DNA of 64,000 nucleotides from Flavobacteriaceae bacterium (GTDB lineage Bacteria; Bacteroidota; Bacteroidia; Flavobacteriales; Flavobacteriaceae): positions 62,001 to 126,000 of the forward strand of contig JAIPBH010000005.1 of the NCBI GenBank assembly GCA_021739635.1. Direction: 5' to 3'. The notes beneath the pieces were generated by a model that had not been told where the DNA came from, made no database searches, and worked only from the letters and a program-made list of their open reading frames with translations. The translations under genes and the position numbers were made by a program. The first letter of the stretch is position 1. Each line of letters begins with the position of its first letter. Of this stretch, positions 53,412-62,587 are shown piece by piece.

Positions 53412-54479
53412 TTAGGAAGCGTAAAATTTAAAGGCTTCTAAAATGATTGATTCTTCCACTAAACAATCAATTTTCGGTTTTCCTATAGCTTCAAGAAGCA
53501 CAAAATTGATGTTGCCATGATTGTTTTTTTTATCATATTTCATAAAGTCCATAATAGGAGCGAAGTCTGAGTCATCAAAAGACACTACGCCATAATAGTT
53601 GTTAAAAATGTCTTTTATTTCTAAGGTGTATTCTATAGGAAACCCAACTAATTTGGTTGAAATATAACTTGCTAAAACAATTCCAATAGCAATAGCTTCA
53701 CCATGCAATAAATCGGTTTTATTTGGATTACTTAAACAATACGATTCAATAGCATGTCCTAATGTGTGTCCAAAATTAAGTGTTTTGCGAAGATTATTTT
53801 CAAATGGGTCAATATCAACCACCTGCTTTTTAATTAAGATAGACTCATAAATTAAATCATCTAAATCATTAAAAGACAAGTTAGATAAGTCTTTAAATTT
53901 ATTCCAATAAGATTCACTGCTAATCAATCCGTGTTTTAACATTTCGGCTAAACCAGAACGCATTTGATTTTGTGGGAGTGTATGCAAATACTTGGTATCA
54001 ATTAACACTAAATCAGGCACACTTACTACACCAATTTGATTTTTTAAGGTTCCTAAATCCACGCCTGTTTTCCCACCTACAGAAGCGTCCACCATAGATA
54101 GCAGCGTTGTAGGGATATTAATATAGGAAATACCGCGTTTAAAGGTAGAAGCGACAAAGCCACCTAAATCGGTAATAACGCCACCACCTATATTAATGAG
54201 TAAACTTTTTCTATCGCCATTAAAATCAGAAAGTGTATTCCAAACGCCTACGCAAGTATCAATGGTTTTATTTATTTCACCAGACTCAATTTCAATAATT
54301 TCAATAACACTATTTGTTTCTAGTTTTTCTAATAAAACAGGTAAACAAAGGTTATGAGTATTTTCATCAACTAAAATAAAAATAGTAGAGAAATTTTTCA
54401 TTTTAATATGCTTATTTAAAGCTATATAACAGTTTTCATTGAAATGAATAGTTGAATTGTTTGCTGTGATAGATTTCAT
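53412..54479 (-). CDS. aroB: 3-dehydroquinate synthase
   Basis: AroB converts DAHP to 3-dehydroquinate, the second step of the shikimate pathway. The 355-residue protein has the NAD-binding GGGVITDLGGFVASTFKRG, the YINIPTTLLSMVDASVGGKTGV substrate loop and the metal ligands in RKTLNFGHTLGHAIE and LLHGEAIAIG. Length and motif order are those of the family. The first ATG is used; its plus-strand neighbour, proline dehydrogenase, is divergent across 129 bases. Confidence 0.97.
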   Translation of the reverse strand: MKSITANNSTIHFNENCYIALNKHIKMKNFSTIFILVDENTHNLCLPVLLEKLETNSVIEIIEIESGEINKTIDTCVGVWNTLSDFNGDRKSLLINIGGGVITDLGGFVASTFKRGISYINIPTTLLSMVDASVGGKTGVDLGTLKNQIGVVSVPDLVLIDTKYLHTLPQNQMRSGLAEMLKHGLISSESYWNKFKDLSNLSFNDLDDLIYESILIKKQVVDIDPFENNLRKTLNFGHTLGHAIESYCLSNPNKTDLLHGEAIAIGIVLASYISTKLVGFPIEYTLEIKDIFNNYYGVVSFDDSDFAPIMDFMKYDKKNNHGNINFVLLEAIGKPKIDCLVEESIILEAFKFYAS

Positions 54480-54608
54480 GAGTTAAAACGTTCTTTTTTG
54501 GACCTCAATTAATGAATTAAAAAAACTTTTTTTAAGCCGTGAAATTAAGGAGTTTTTATATAAAATGATAACTCTAGCATCATTATCTTTGTATTAATTT
54601 TATATAAA
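54480..54608. promoter_or_regulatory. Divergent aroB / proline dehydrogenase spacer
   Basis: TATCTTTG at 54584-54591 is an exact -7 match for the rightward gene, 18 bases before its ATG. A 16-base repeat TTTTATATAAAATGAT occurs at 54554-54569 and again at 54598-54613, where it contains the start codon. The core TTTTATATAAAA is palindromic. Confidence 0.5.
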
Positions 54609-55784
54609 ATGATTTCCGAACCTATTTTTGACAATACAGAAATTGCTTTTTCACTTAAAAGCGATTCAGAACTTGAACGTGCTTATTTTCTTTTTAAAAT
54701 GATTTCTATTGAACCCTTGGTTAGAATAGGAACAGCCGCTACAAACTTTGCTATTAAGGCACATTTACCTATTGAAGGCTTAATACGATCGACGGTTTTT
54801 GATCATTTTTGTGGAGGCGTTAATGAGCTAGATTGTTTGCCTGTTATTGATAAAATGTTTGAAAAGGGCGTAAGTTCAGTCTTAGATTATTCTGTAGAAG
54901 GCAAAGAAAATGACCAAGAATTTGATGCTGCCATGACTACTACCTTAAAAATCATGGATTTTGCTAAAGAAAAAGAATCTATGCCTATTGCGGTTTTTAA
55001 ACCAACCGGTTTTGGAAGATTGAAACTTTTTGAAAAAATTGGAAATGGAGATACCTTAACAACTAAAGAACAAGAAGAATGGCAAAAGGTAGTTAGTAGA
55101 TTTGATGCTATTTGTAAACGCGGTAAAGCCAATGATATAGAAGTTTTAATTGATGCCGAAGAGAGCTGGATGCAAGATGCTTCGGATGCATTGGTTAGAG
55201 AAATGATGCAAAAATATAATATAGAGAAGCCTATTGTTTTTAATACGCTTCAGATGTATAGAACAGATCGTCTTGATTTTTTAAAGAAAGAACACCTGTT
55301 AGCTAAAGAAAAAGGCTATTATATGGGCTTTAAGCTTGTTAGAGGTGCTTACTTAGAAAAAGAAAATGAACGCGCCAAAGACAAAGGCTACCCAACACCT
55401 ATGTGTAAAAGTAAATTAGAAACCGACACTAATTTTGATCTTGCAGTAGCTTATATTTTAGAAAACTTAGATGATATATCACTTTTTGTAGGTTCTCACA
55501 ATGAACAAAGCTCCTATGCTGCCATGAAATTAATGTCAAACATGGGATTAAAAAATAATGATGACCGAGTTTGGTTTGGACAACTGTATGGAATGAGCGA
55601 TCATATTAGTTTTAATTTGGCAAGTAAAGGCTATAATGTTGCTAAATATATCCCTTTTGGACCCGTTAAAGATGTGATGCCTTATTTGATTAGACGTGCA
55701 GAAGAAAACACCTCAGTTGCGGGACAAACAGGCAGAGAGTTAGCCTTATTAACTAAAGAAAAGCAACGCAGAAAATTGCTGTAA
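54609..55784 (+). CDS. Proline dehydrogenase family protein
   Basis: The 391-residue protein has the PRODH FAD-binding barrel. Blocks include VLDYSVEGKENDQEF, AVFKPTGFGRLKLFEKI, LIDAEESWMQDASDALV, TLQMYRTDRLDFL and the conserved KLVRGAYLEKEN with FVGSHNEQSSYAAM. It ends with VKDVMPYLIRRAEEN. It oxidises proline to pyrroline-5-carboxylate, feeding electrons to quinones. The stand-alone PRODH without the aldehyde dehydrogenase domain of PutA is normal for Bacteroidota. Its stop is 4 bases from the convergent SDR gene. Confidence 0.93.
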   Translation: MISEPIFDNTEIAFSLKSDSELERAYFLFKMISIEPLVRIGTAATNFAIKAHLPIEGLIRSTVFDHFCGGVNELDCLPVIDKMFEKGVSSVLDYSVEGKENDQEFDAAMTTTLKIMDFAKEKESMPIAVFKPTGFGRLKLFEKIGNGDTLTTKEQEEWQKVVSRFDAICKRGKANDIEVLIDAEESWMQDASDALVREMMQKYNIEKPIVFNTLQMYRTDRLDFLKKEHLLAKEKGYYMGFKLVRGAYLEKENERAKDKGYPTPMCKSKLETDTNFDLAVAYILENLDDISLFVGSHNEQSSYAAMKLMSNMGLKNNDDRVWFGQLYGMSDHISFNLASKGYNVAKYIPFGPVKDVMPYLIRRAEENTSVAGQTGRELALLTKEKQRRKLL

Positions 55785-55788
55785 GCTA

Positions 55789-56862
55789 TTATAAGTAAGA
55801 TTCTAAAATCAATTTAATTTCAGAAGTTTTTTGACAAGGTGTTATAGATTCTAGTTTTTTTAAATCTATAAGGTTAGTAGGATAGTCATTTTTTTGAGTA
55901 ACATATAATATATCTTTGTCATGAGTGCTTTTTATGATTTCAGATTTTGAAATGATGTCTTCATGAAGTTTTTCACCAGGACGAAGCCCAATAAACGCCA
56001 TGTCTATCTGGTCTTCGTTTTTGTTTTTTTGTAAACTTATGTAGGTTTTCGCCAAATCTATAATTTTTATGGGTTCACCCATATCAAAAGTAAATATAGA
56101 GTGTTGCCACTGCTCATAACTTGCTATTTTTAAAATAAGATGGCAAGCCTTTGATTTATTAATAAAATATCTTGAAACTTTTGGGCTTGTAATGGTTAAT
56201 GGCTTACCTAATTCTATTTGCTTTTTAAAGAGTGGCAACAAAGACCCATTGGAACCTAAAACATTTCCAAAGCGTGTTATTAAGAATTTTGTGCTATTTT
56301 TTAAATTTAAACTTTGTAAATAGAGTTCACCAATACGTTTAGTCATTCCCATAATACTTACAGGATTCACGGCTTTATCAGTTGAAATAAATACGAATTT
56401 TTTACAAGTATTGATGAGGGCTAACTCTGCTAAAAGTTGGGTAGCTAAAACATTTAATTTAACAGCCTCATAAGGATTAGATTCCATTAGTGGCACATGT
56501 TTGTATGCTGCTGTATGAAAAACAAGGCTGGGCTTAAAGGTTTCAAATACTTCTTGCATAGATACTGCATCTCTTACATCGGTAATCAAAAAAAAGATAT
56601 TTGTATGAGCAAATTGTTCAAAGTCTTTTTGCAAAAAGTACATGGGTGATTCGGCATTATCAACTAATATTAATCTTTTAAAACTGCCTTTAGCTATTTG
56701 TTTTGAGATTTCACTACCTATAGAACCTGCTGCTCCTGTAATTAAAATGGTTTCGTTTTGAAAATTAGGATGAAACTCAAAATCAGAAGTCGTATTGATA
56801 TTAGAAAGCAGTCCAGATTCTTCAAGTAATCTTTTAATACGATTAAACGTAGGTAGATTCAT
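55789..56862 (-). CDS. Soluble CapD/FlaA1-type SDR (UDP-sugar 4,6-dehydratase/epimerase)
   Basis: The 357-residue protein corresponds to the C-terminal SDR half of PglF without the membrane part. Motifs are ITGAAGSIGSEISKQI, TAAYKHVPLMESNPYEA and STDKAVNPVSIMGMTKR. Start ATG 56862 (MNLPTFNRIKRLLEESG) was preferred to 56895, since the upstream codons match nothing in the family. It may be a second UDP-HexNAc dehydratase or epimerase. It lies 104 bases after an initiating transferase (minus strand), so the pair probably makes and loads a second sugar. Confidence 0.88.
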   Translation of the reverse strand: MNLPTFNRIKRLLEESGLLSNINTTSDFEFHPNFQNETILITGAAGSIGSEISKQIAKGSFKRLILVDNAESPMYFLQKDFEQFAHTNIFFLITDVRDAVSMQEVFETFKPSLVFHTAAYKHVPLMESNPYEAVKLNVLATQLLAELALINTCKKFVFISTDKAVNPVSIMGMTKRIGELYLQSLNLKNSTKFLITRFGNVLGSNGSLLPLFKKQIELGKPLTITSPKVSRYFINKSKACHLILKIASYEQWQHSIFTFDMGEPIKIIDLAKTYISLQKNKNEDQIDMAFIGLRPGEKLHEDIISKSEIIKSTHDKDILYVTQKNDYPTNLIDLKKLESITPCQKTSEIKLILESYL

Positions 56863-56966
56863 AGGCTTTGAGTCGGTAATGTGTAGGTATAGCAAGTTAA
56901 AGTATCTGCAAAGTACGAAAAATAAGGCTTCGTAACTAATTCAAATACCAGAAATAAGAAAAAAAA

Positions 56967-57560
56967 TTACTTCGTTAATACCTTTAAAACTGTAACAAGA
57001 ATGAGTTTTAAATCCAGAAAAAAATTACGCTTTTCAATATAGATTTTATTGAGTTTGTTTTTTTCTGGGATTATGTCATTTATAAAATAGGCTTCGGGGT
57101 CATTGGCTGAATTAAGTAATTCAACTTCATTTCTAAATTCAATGGAAGCTAAACCCGTAATACCAGGCCTTACAGAAAGCACTATTAAATCCTCATTCGA
57201 ATAATAATTGACATACTTTCTTAATTCTGGCCTAGGACCAACAAAACTCATATCTCCTTTGATTATATTGATAAGTTGAGGAAACTCATCAATTTTATAG
57301 CGTCTTAAAAAATATCCTATTCTGGTTACTCTTGAATCTCGGTTTCCAATAGTTAGCAAGCCTTTATTTTCAGACTCCACATACATGGTTCGGAATTTAA
57401 AAATATTGAAGTTTTTATTGTGTAAACCCACTCTAGGTTGAATAAATAAGATAGGTCCTTTAGAATCACATCTAATCATAATGGCAATCAGTACTAAAAA
57501 AGGCGCAAGGACTATGAATCCTAAACTTGAAAAAAGTACATCAAAACTCCGTTTTATCAT
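56967..57560 (-). CDS. Initiating sugar-1-phosphate transferase (second copy)
   Basis: The 197-residue protein has an N-terminal hydrophobic helix (SFDVLFSSLGFIVLAPFLV), FKFRTMYVES and the catalytic RRYKIDEFPQLINIIKGDMSF (Asp-Glu pair). LVGPRPELRK-like and VRPGITGLASIEFRNE segments follow. The fold is that of PglC-type phosphoglycosyl transferases, although the final motif differs from the copy at 25906-26511, suggesting another sugar substrate. It directly abuts the 124-aa membrane protein. Confidence 0.93.
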   Translation of the reverse strand: MIKRSFDVLFSSLGFIVLAPFLVLIAIMIRCDSKGPILFIQPRVGLHNKNFNIFKFRTMYVESENKGLLTIGNRDSRVTRIGYFLRRYKIDEFPQLINIIKGDMSFVGPRPELRKYVNYYSNEDLIVLSVRPGITGLASIEFRNEVELLNSANDPEAYFINDIIPEKNKLNKIYIEKRNFFLDLKLILVTVLKVLTK

Positions 57561-57935
57561 TTATTGAGGCCTATAAATTTTTAATAGCGTAGCTACACTA
57601 TCACAATTTTGAACGGTTAACTCCATATTTGTATCCTGATACTCACCTTCAATGACATAGATTGCACAAGGTTTTTCTCTAGGATTACTTTTAGAAAAAC
57701 TAATATCTCCTTTTTTAAGAAGATAAACGATTGCCATGGAATCTATGTTATTTTGCGATAAAGCCAGATTAATAGCCTCTGAATACACTATTTTTTTTGT
57801 GTTTATGTTTTTTAAAACTCTAGCATCTGGACCATAATCACAAGATACTTTTTTACCGTTTAAAAAAAAGGCTAAAATGACTAACCCCATAGAGAAGCCT
57901 CCAAGGTAATAGCCAATGCGTTGTATTAATTTCAT
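57561..57935 (-). CDS. Conserved membrane-anchored protein of unknown function (124 aa)
   Basis: An N-terminal helix (YYLGGFSMGLVILAFFL, residues 9-25) anchors a small domain with three cysteines (SCDYGPDARVL, KPCAIYVIEG, VQNCDSV). The VLKNINTKKIVYSEAI part and the EGEYQDTNMELTV part look like a compact alpha/beta fold. I recall similar proteins following alanine dehydrogenase in other flavobacteria. It starts 37 bases after ald and directly abuts the sugar transferase, so it may be co-transcribed with both. Function unknown. Confidence 0.75.
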   Translation of the reverse strand: MKLIQRIGYYLGGFSMGLVILAFFLNGKKVSCDYGPDARVLKNINTKKIVYSEAINLALSQNNIDSMAIVYLLKKGDISFSKSNPREKPCAIYVIEGEYQDTNMELTVQNCDSVATLLKIYRPQ

Positions 57936-57972
57936 TTATTCTTAAAGTTTTTCAGAATGTCTTTTTAGAAGA

Positions 57973-59172
57973 TTAAAAAATAAGCAGATTGATGTCACTA
58001 TATTTTAAATCAAACCATTCTCCAACAGATTTATTGGTTAAAATTCCGTGGTAAAAATACAATCCATTTTTTAAACCTTTATCAAATCTCAAAGAATTTT
58101 CAATACCACCTTCATCGGCAATCTTTAATAAATAAGGTGTAAAGATGTTGCTTATAGATACAGAAGCTGTTCTGGAATATCTTGCAGGAATATTAGGTAC
58201 ACAATAATGAATAACACCATGCTTAACAAATGTTGAATTTTTATGAGACGTTACTTCGCTTGTTTCAAAACAGCCACCCATGTCAATACTAACATCTATA
58301 ATAATAGAGCCAGGTTTCATACATTCTACCATAGTTTCTGACACTACAACGGGAGACCTGTTAGAACCTCTTACGGCACCAATAACCACATCGCAGCGCT
58401 TTAAAGCTTTGGTTAAATTTTTTGGTTGAAGGGTAGAGGTAAATAAGGTTCTGCCTAAATGGGTTTGAATGCGACGCAATTTAGAAATTGAATTATCAAA
58501 TATTTTAACGTTGGCACCTAAGCCTATAGAGCTTCTTGCTGCAAATTCTCCAACAGTACCAGCACCAATAATCACTACTTCAATAGGTGGTACTCCGCTA
58601 ATATTACCAAACAATAATCCATTTCCTTCTGAGTTATTTGATAATAACTCTGCTGCGATTAATGCCGAAGCTGTTCCAGCAATTTCACTTAAAGATCTCA
58701 CCGCTGGATAAATGCCATCTTCGTCTCTAATAAACTCAAAAGCTAGTGCGGTAACACGCTTTGCAGCCAGTAATTCAAAATACTTTTTACTTTGTGTTTT
58801 AAGCTGAAGTGCCGATATTAATATGGTTTGAGGATTTAGCAATTTGATTTGCTCAAGGCTTGGTGGCTCTACTTTTAAAATCATGGGGCATGCGTACACC
58901 TTTGCAGCATCTTTAGTTATTTCTGCACCAGCCTCACTATAATCATTATCACTAAAATTAGCGCCATTACCAGCGCCAGATTCTAAAAGCACTTTATGGC
59001 CATTACTAACCAATGCCGAAACAGCATCTGGTGTTAAACAAACCCGTTTTTCTTGAAAGGCGGTTTCTTTAGGAATTCCTATATAAAGTTCACCTTTACG
59101 TTTAAAAATCTCAAGCGTTTCTTCTTGTGGTAATAGTTGTTGCTTTGTAAAGGGTGATAATGATTTTGACAT
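57973..59172 (-). CDS. ald: Alanine dehydrogenase
   Basis: Ald reversibly deaminates L-alanine to pyruvate with NAD. The 399-residue protein has the PNT N-terminal domain (YIGIPKETAFQEKRVCLTPDA), the Rossmann segment VVIIGAGTVGEFAARSSIGLG and the C-terminal VIHYCVPNIPARYSRTASVS. The order of segments and length fit the Bacteroidota alanine dehydrogenase group. It begins the minus-strand run ald, 124-aa protein, sugar transferase, SDR. Confidence 0.9.
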   Translation of the reverse strand: MSKSLSPFTKQQLLPQEETLEIFKRKGELYIGIPKETAFQEKRVCLTPDAVSALVSNGHKVLLESGAGNGANFSDNDYSEAGAEITKDAAKVYACPMILKVEPPSLEQIKLLNPQTILISALQLKTQSKKYFELLAAKRVTALAFEFIRDEDGIYPAVRSLSEIAGTASALIAAELLSNNSEGNGLLFGNISGVPPIEVVIIGAGTVGEFAARSSIGLGANVKIFDNSISKLRRIQTHLGRTLFTSTLQPKNLTKALKRCDVVIGAVRGSNRSPVVVSETMVECMKPGSIIIDVSIDMGGCFETSEVTSHKNSTFVKHGVIHYCVPNIPARYSRTASVSISNIFTPYLLKIADEGGIENSLRFDKGLKNGLYFYHGILTNKSVGEWFDLKYSDINLLIF

Positions 59173-59297
59173 AAATTAAGGTGTTTAATAAAAATCAAAT
59201 TACAAATATTTTTTTGATTCCATATAGGTATTTGTTAAAATAATAGTCGTAAATTTTTTCAAATTTATAAAGATAATTTCATTTATAAAGTTCAATC

Positions 59298-59316
59298 ATT
59301 ACGGTTTTACCGTAAT
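59298..59316. promoter_or_regulatory. Inverted repeat operator upstream of the TonB-receptor-like gene
   Basis: ATTACGGT (59298-59305) and ACCGTAAT (59309-59316) are perfect arms with a 3-base spacer, 45 bases before the ATG. The right half TTTACCGTAA recurs exactly at 62534-62543, upstream of the 47-aa gene. Confidence 0.65.
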
Positions 59317-59361
59317 TTCGTTTAATTTGAAAGATGTAATTTTACAACTATTGTTTTTTAT

Positions 59362-61788
59362 ATGAATATAAAGCTAATACAATCTCTCATTCTTTTATTT
59401 TCCATCTCAATTTTTTCTCAGCAGGTATCTGTAAAAGGACATGTGATAGACGAAAGCAATCAACCTATTGCGTTTTGTAATGTTACTTTAACAGAAGTGT
59501 CTAATGAACATGCTATTTCTGGAACCACTACAAATGAAGACGGAACCTTTGTGTTAGAAGGCCTAAAAAAAGCAGATTATGTCTTAAAAATAAGTTTTCT
59601 AGGGTACATAAGTCATCAAGACAGCATTTCTTTAAATAAAGATGTAGTTTATAATAATATTGTGCTAAAAGAACAAGCTCAAGAACTAGATGGTGTTACG
59701 GTTATTGCAAAAAGGCCAACCGTAAAGCGAATGGTTGACAGATTAGTTTTTAATGTAGAAAATAGCACGTTGTCAAATAGTAATATTTTAGATGTTTTAA
59801 AAAACACACCAGGTGTTTTGGTAAATAATGAGTCTATAACTGTAAAAAATGGAACACCAACCATTTACATCAATGATAAAAAAGTACATTTATCATCAAA
59901 TGAAGTACAACAGTTACTTGAAGGCACTTCTGCAAGTCAAGTTAAATCCATAGAAGTTATTACCAATCCACCAGCAAAATATGAAGCCGAAGGCGGTTCA
60001 ATTATTAATATTATAACCAGCAAAAATATTATAGCTGGTTATAATGGTAGTGTTTTTGGCACGTATAAACAAGGAAAAGAATATCCAAAATATTCATTAG
60101 GAACCAATCATTTTTTTAAAACTGAGGTTATTGATGCCTATGTTAATTATAATATAAGTCCGCGTAAAGATTACAGGCATAATACAGAAAATATAAATTT
60201 TATTGAAAATAACCTGACGACTTCAAGTTGGGAAACAGATTATAAAAGGACCAGAGAAACGGCAAACCAAACACTAAATGCGAATATTGATTTTAAAATC
60301 AATGAAAGAAATAGTTTAGGGATATCAACTAATTTGTTAATATCACCCAGAGACCATACTAAAACCTCTGTAAATTCATTGACACAGGTTTTTAATGCCA
60401 ATAAAGATTTAGATTCCACATTTTATACAAAGAATCGTTTAGTAGATGAAACTTACAATTTGGCATTTACCTTAGATTATGTTCATAAATTCAAAAAAGA
60501 AGGTGAAAAGCTTTCAGCAAATGCTCATTATACAGATTATGATTTTTCTAGTTACCAAAATGTAGATACAGATTATTTATTTCCAGATGAATCATTAATT
60601 AGAACCAATAAATTTCAAACCTTTTCAAGTCAAGAAATTGCATTATTTACGGCTCAAGTGGATTATGAATTACCTATAGGTGATGCTTCACAATTTGAGG
60701 CTGGTATTAAACTTTCAGATATTAATTCCAAGAGTGTTTTAAATCAGTTTACCTTTGATAATGGTGTTAAAGTAGAAGATTTGCAAAATTCAGATACCTT
60801 TTTATATGATGAAATCAATTATGCCGCTTATGCAAGTTATTCAAAAGACTGGGATTCTTGGAGTTTTAAATGGGGCATAAGAACGGAATTTACAGATATT
60901 ACTGGAAACTCTTTATCAACTAATTTGATAAATGAAAATGATTATTTGAAATTTTTCCCATCATTTTATGTCATGCACAGTTTTAATGAACATCATGAGT
61001 TATATTTTAATTATAACAAACGCATCTCTAGACCAAGGTATAGTGAGTTAAACCCCTTTAAATATTACTTAAATGATAATGCTTACATAGTAGGTAGTCC
61101 TAATTTGAAACCCGAAATTGATGATGTGTTTACCTTGGGATATACCTTAAATAAAGCATATACTTTTGAAGTGTATTACAGATATGAAAATAACCCAACA
61201 TTAGAAATTACATTTCAAGATAATACTGAGAATATTATTAAAACTATTAACACTAATATTGATAGGAATATCTCTTACGGATTAGATTTTACAACTTACA
61301 CAAAGCTTGCAACAGATTGGAATTTATATGTGATTTCATCTATTTTTCATGAAGAAAATCAGTTTTATAACCTAGAGATTGCAGATCAATTCATAAATAA
61401 TAATACATGGGCTTTTTACTCACAAATTATTAATTATTTTTCCTTTCTTAAGGATAAAAGTTTAACAGCTGATGTGTCTTATTTATATATATCGCCCATT
61501 GTGAATGGTCCTTCAAATATTAGCAGCAGACATGGCCTTGATATCAATTTTAGAAAGACTCTTTGGAATGATAAGGCTTCTGTGAGTATAGGAGTTTCTG
61601 ATGTATTTAATACTCAAAATTTCACACAAACCAATAGATATCTAAATCAAGATTATCTTTTGAAATCTAGGTTTGAAAACAGATTATTTACAATTGGCTT
61701 TAACTATAAATTTGGGAATACGCATTTAAAAAACAATGAAAAACAGATTGATTTAGATGAGCGTGATAGATTAAATAGCAAACAGTAA
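59362..61788 (+). CDS. Outer-membrane TonB-receptor-like beta-barrel protein
   Basis: The 808-residue protein has a signal peptide (hydrophobic start to about residue 18) and a CarboxypepD_reg-like domain (VSVKGHVIDESNQPIAFCNV, to about 110). A plug domain follows (RPTVKRMVDRLVFNVEN, NTPGVLVNNESITVKNG, EVITNPPAKYEAEGG) and then a long beta-barrel ending FTIGFNYKFG. It resembles the outer-membrane beta-barrel group rather than a typical TonB transporter. The ligand is unknown. The operator-like repeat upstream suggests specific control. It ends 1 base before the convergent 179-aa gene. Confidence 0.9.
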   Translation: MNIKLIQSLILLFSISIFSQQVSVKGHVIDESNQPIAFCNVTLTEVSNEHAISGTTTNEDGTFVLEGLKKADYVLKISFLGYISHQDSISLNKDVVYNNIVLKEQAQELDGVTVIAKRPTVKRMVDRLVFNVENSTLSNSNILDVLKNTPGVLVNNESITVKNGTPTIYINDKKVHLSSNEVQQLLEGTSASQVKSIEVITNPPAKYEAEGGSIINIITSKNIIAGYNGSVFGTYKQGKEYPKYSLGTNHFFKTEVIDAYVNYNISPRKDYRHNTENINFIENNLTTSSWETDYKRTRETANQTLNANIDFKINERNSLGISTNLLISPRDHTKTSVNSLTQVFNANKDLDSTFYTKNRLVDETYNLAFTLDYVHKFKKEGEKLSANAHYTDYDFSSYQNVDTDYLFPDESLIRTNKFQTFSSQEIALFTAQVDYELPIGDASQFEAGIKLSDINSKSVLNQFTFDNGVKVEDLQNSDTFLYDEINYAAYASYSKDWDSWSFKWGIRTEFTDITGNSLSTNLINENDYLKFFPSFYVMHSFNEHHELYFNYNKRISRPRYSELNPFKYYLNDNAYIVGSPNLKPEIDDVFTLGYTLNKAYTFEVYYRYENNPTLEITFQDNTENIIKTINTNIDRNISYGLDFTTYTKLATDWNLYVISSIFHEENQFYNLEIADQFINNNTWAFYSQIINYFSFLKDKSLTADVSYLYISPIVNGPSNISSRHGLDINFRKTLWNDKASVSIGVSDVFNTQNFTQTNRYLNQDYLLKSRFENRLFTIGFNYKFGNTHLKNNEKQIDLDERDRLNSKQ

Positions 61789-62328
61789 TTAAAAATACTG
61801 TTTTATTTTATCCCAGAAATTTTTAGGAGACACTTTAAACTCGTCTTCTAGTTCTTCTAATGATTTACTCACTTCATTTATTCTGTTAAAAATTCTAGCT
61901 CTAATTAAATAAATGGAAGGAATTACAATGGCCATAACAGGAAACATATATATAAACTGAAATTTATCCATATATACATCATCATAAAAAACACCAAAAA
62001 TCTGATAGATATACATTGCTATTGGTACCAATAAAGCATGATACCACCAATGTCTGTTGGTGAAAAACCAAATAAATATTAAGAAAAGAGGAACTGCTTT
62101 ACTTGTAATAATCCACATCGCTGTATTGGCATTTTGAAAAAAACCACTGGTGTATGTGCCAAAAAAAGTGTCCCAAGATTTTGTCGCTGGGACACTGTCA
62201 TAAAGCGTAAATAAATAAGGTGTCATTGCTATTAAAGTAGCTATGACACTACCTATAACCAAACTTTTTTTATCTGTTTGTAGGTACTTTGATTGTAGAT
62301 CTTTCAACTTTGGCTGTTTGTTTTCCAT
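61789..62328 (-). CDS. Conserved membrane protein of unknown function (179 aa)
   Basis: The 179-residue protein has four hydrophobic helices (about 22-42, 71-92, 96-112, 125-143) and a charged C-terminal tail with an EELEDEFKVSPKNFW segment. Aromatic clusters (IFIWFFTNRHWWYHALL) lie at helix ends. It is preceded by a 47-aa gene that overlaps its first 59 bases in another frame, so the two are probably made from one transcript. I do not recognise the family. Confidence 0.75.
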   Translation of the reverse strand: MENKQPKLKDLQSKYLQTDKKSLVIGSVIATLIAMTPYLFTLYDSVPATKSWDTFFGTYTSGFFQNANTAMWIITSKAVPLFLIFIWFFTNRHWWYHALLVPIAMYIYQIFGVFYDDVYMDKFQFIYMFPVMAIVIPSIYLIRARIFNRINEVSKSLEELEDEFKVSPKNFWDKIKQYF

Positions 62329-62413
62329 CTAGATTGATTGCGTTAGCTGCATAAGCTGTAAACAACATACCTCCGAAAATTGCGATTGCAATTACATACT
62401 TTTTAGTTTTCAT
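62270..62413 (-). CDS. Short secreted-like protein (47 aa) overlapping the next gene
   Basis: ATG 62413 starts MKTKKYVIAIAIFGGMLFTA, a basic-then-hydrophobic signal-like segment, followed by YAANAINLDGKQTAKVERST and a stop at 62270-62272. It overlaps the 179-aa gene by 59 bases in a different frame. A -7 match (TACTTTTG, minus 62454-62447) lies 34 bases upstream, and an exact TTTACCGTAA site lies further up. This supports real expression, and translation of the 179-aa gene may depend on it. Function unknown. Confidence 0.6.
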   Translation of the reverse strand: MKTKKYVIAIAIFGGMLFTAYAANAINLDGKQTAKVERSTIKVPTNR

Positions 62414-62446
62414 AATTATAAGGGATTAATTAATTAATTAATACCT

Positions 62447-62454
62447 CAAAAGTA
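62447..62454 (-). promoter_or_regulatory. Candidate -7 element for the 47-aa/179-aa genes
   Basis: The minus strand reads TACTTTTG, an exact TAnnTTTG match 34 bases before the ATG at 62413. The repeat TTAATTAATTAATTAA lies between it and the start codon. Confidence 0.45.
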
Positions 62455-62533
62455 TATAAAAGAATCTTGAAGAAATTCGCGAAATGTTAAAGTTGTGTTA
62501 AAAACAGTGCTTTTTAAAATTTCGTGTTGTGGC

Positions 62534-62543
62534 TTTACCGTAA
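62534..62543. promoter_or_regulatory. Shared TTTACCGTAA site
   Basis: TTTACCGTAA here, preceded by GGC, matches the right half of the operator at 59298-59316 (GGTTTTACCGTAA versus GGCTTTACCGTAA, 12 of 13). It lies about 80 bases upstream of the candidate -7 box, in an activator-type position. Confidence 0.5.
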
Positions 62544-62587
62544 ATCTTCAAAGTTCAGGATAAAATACTGTTATTTACTTATATAGC

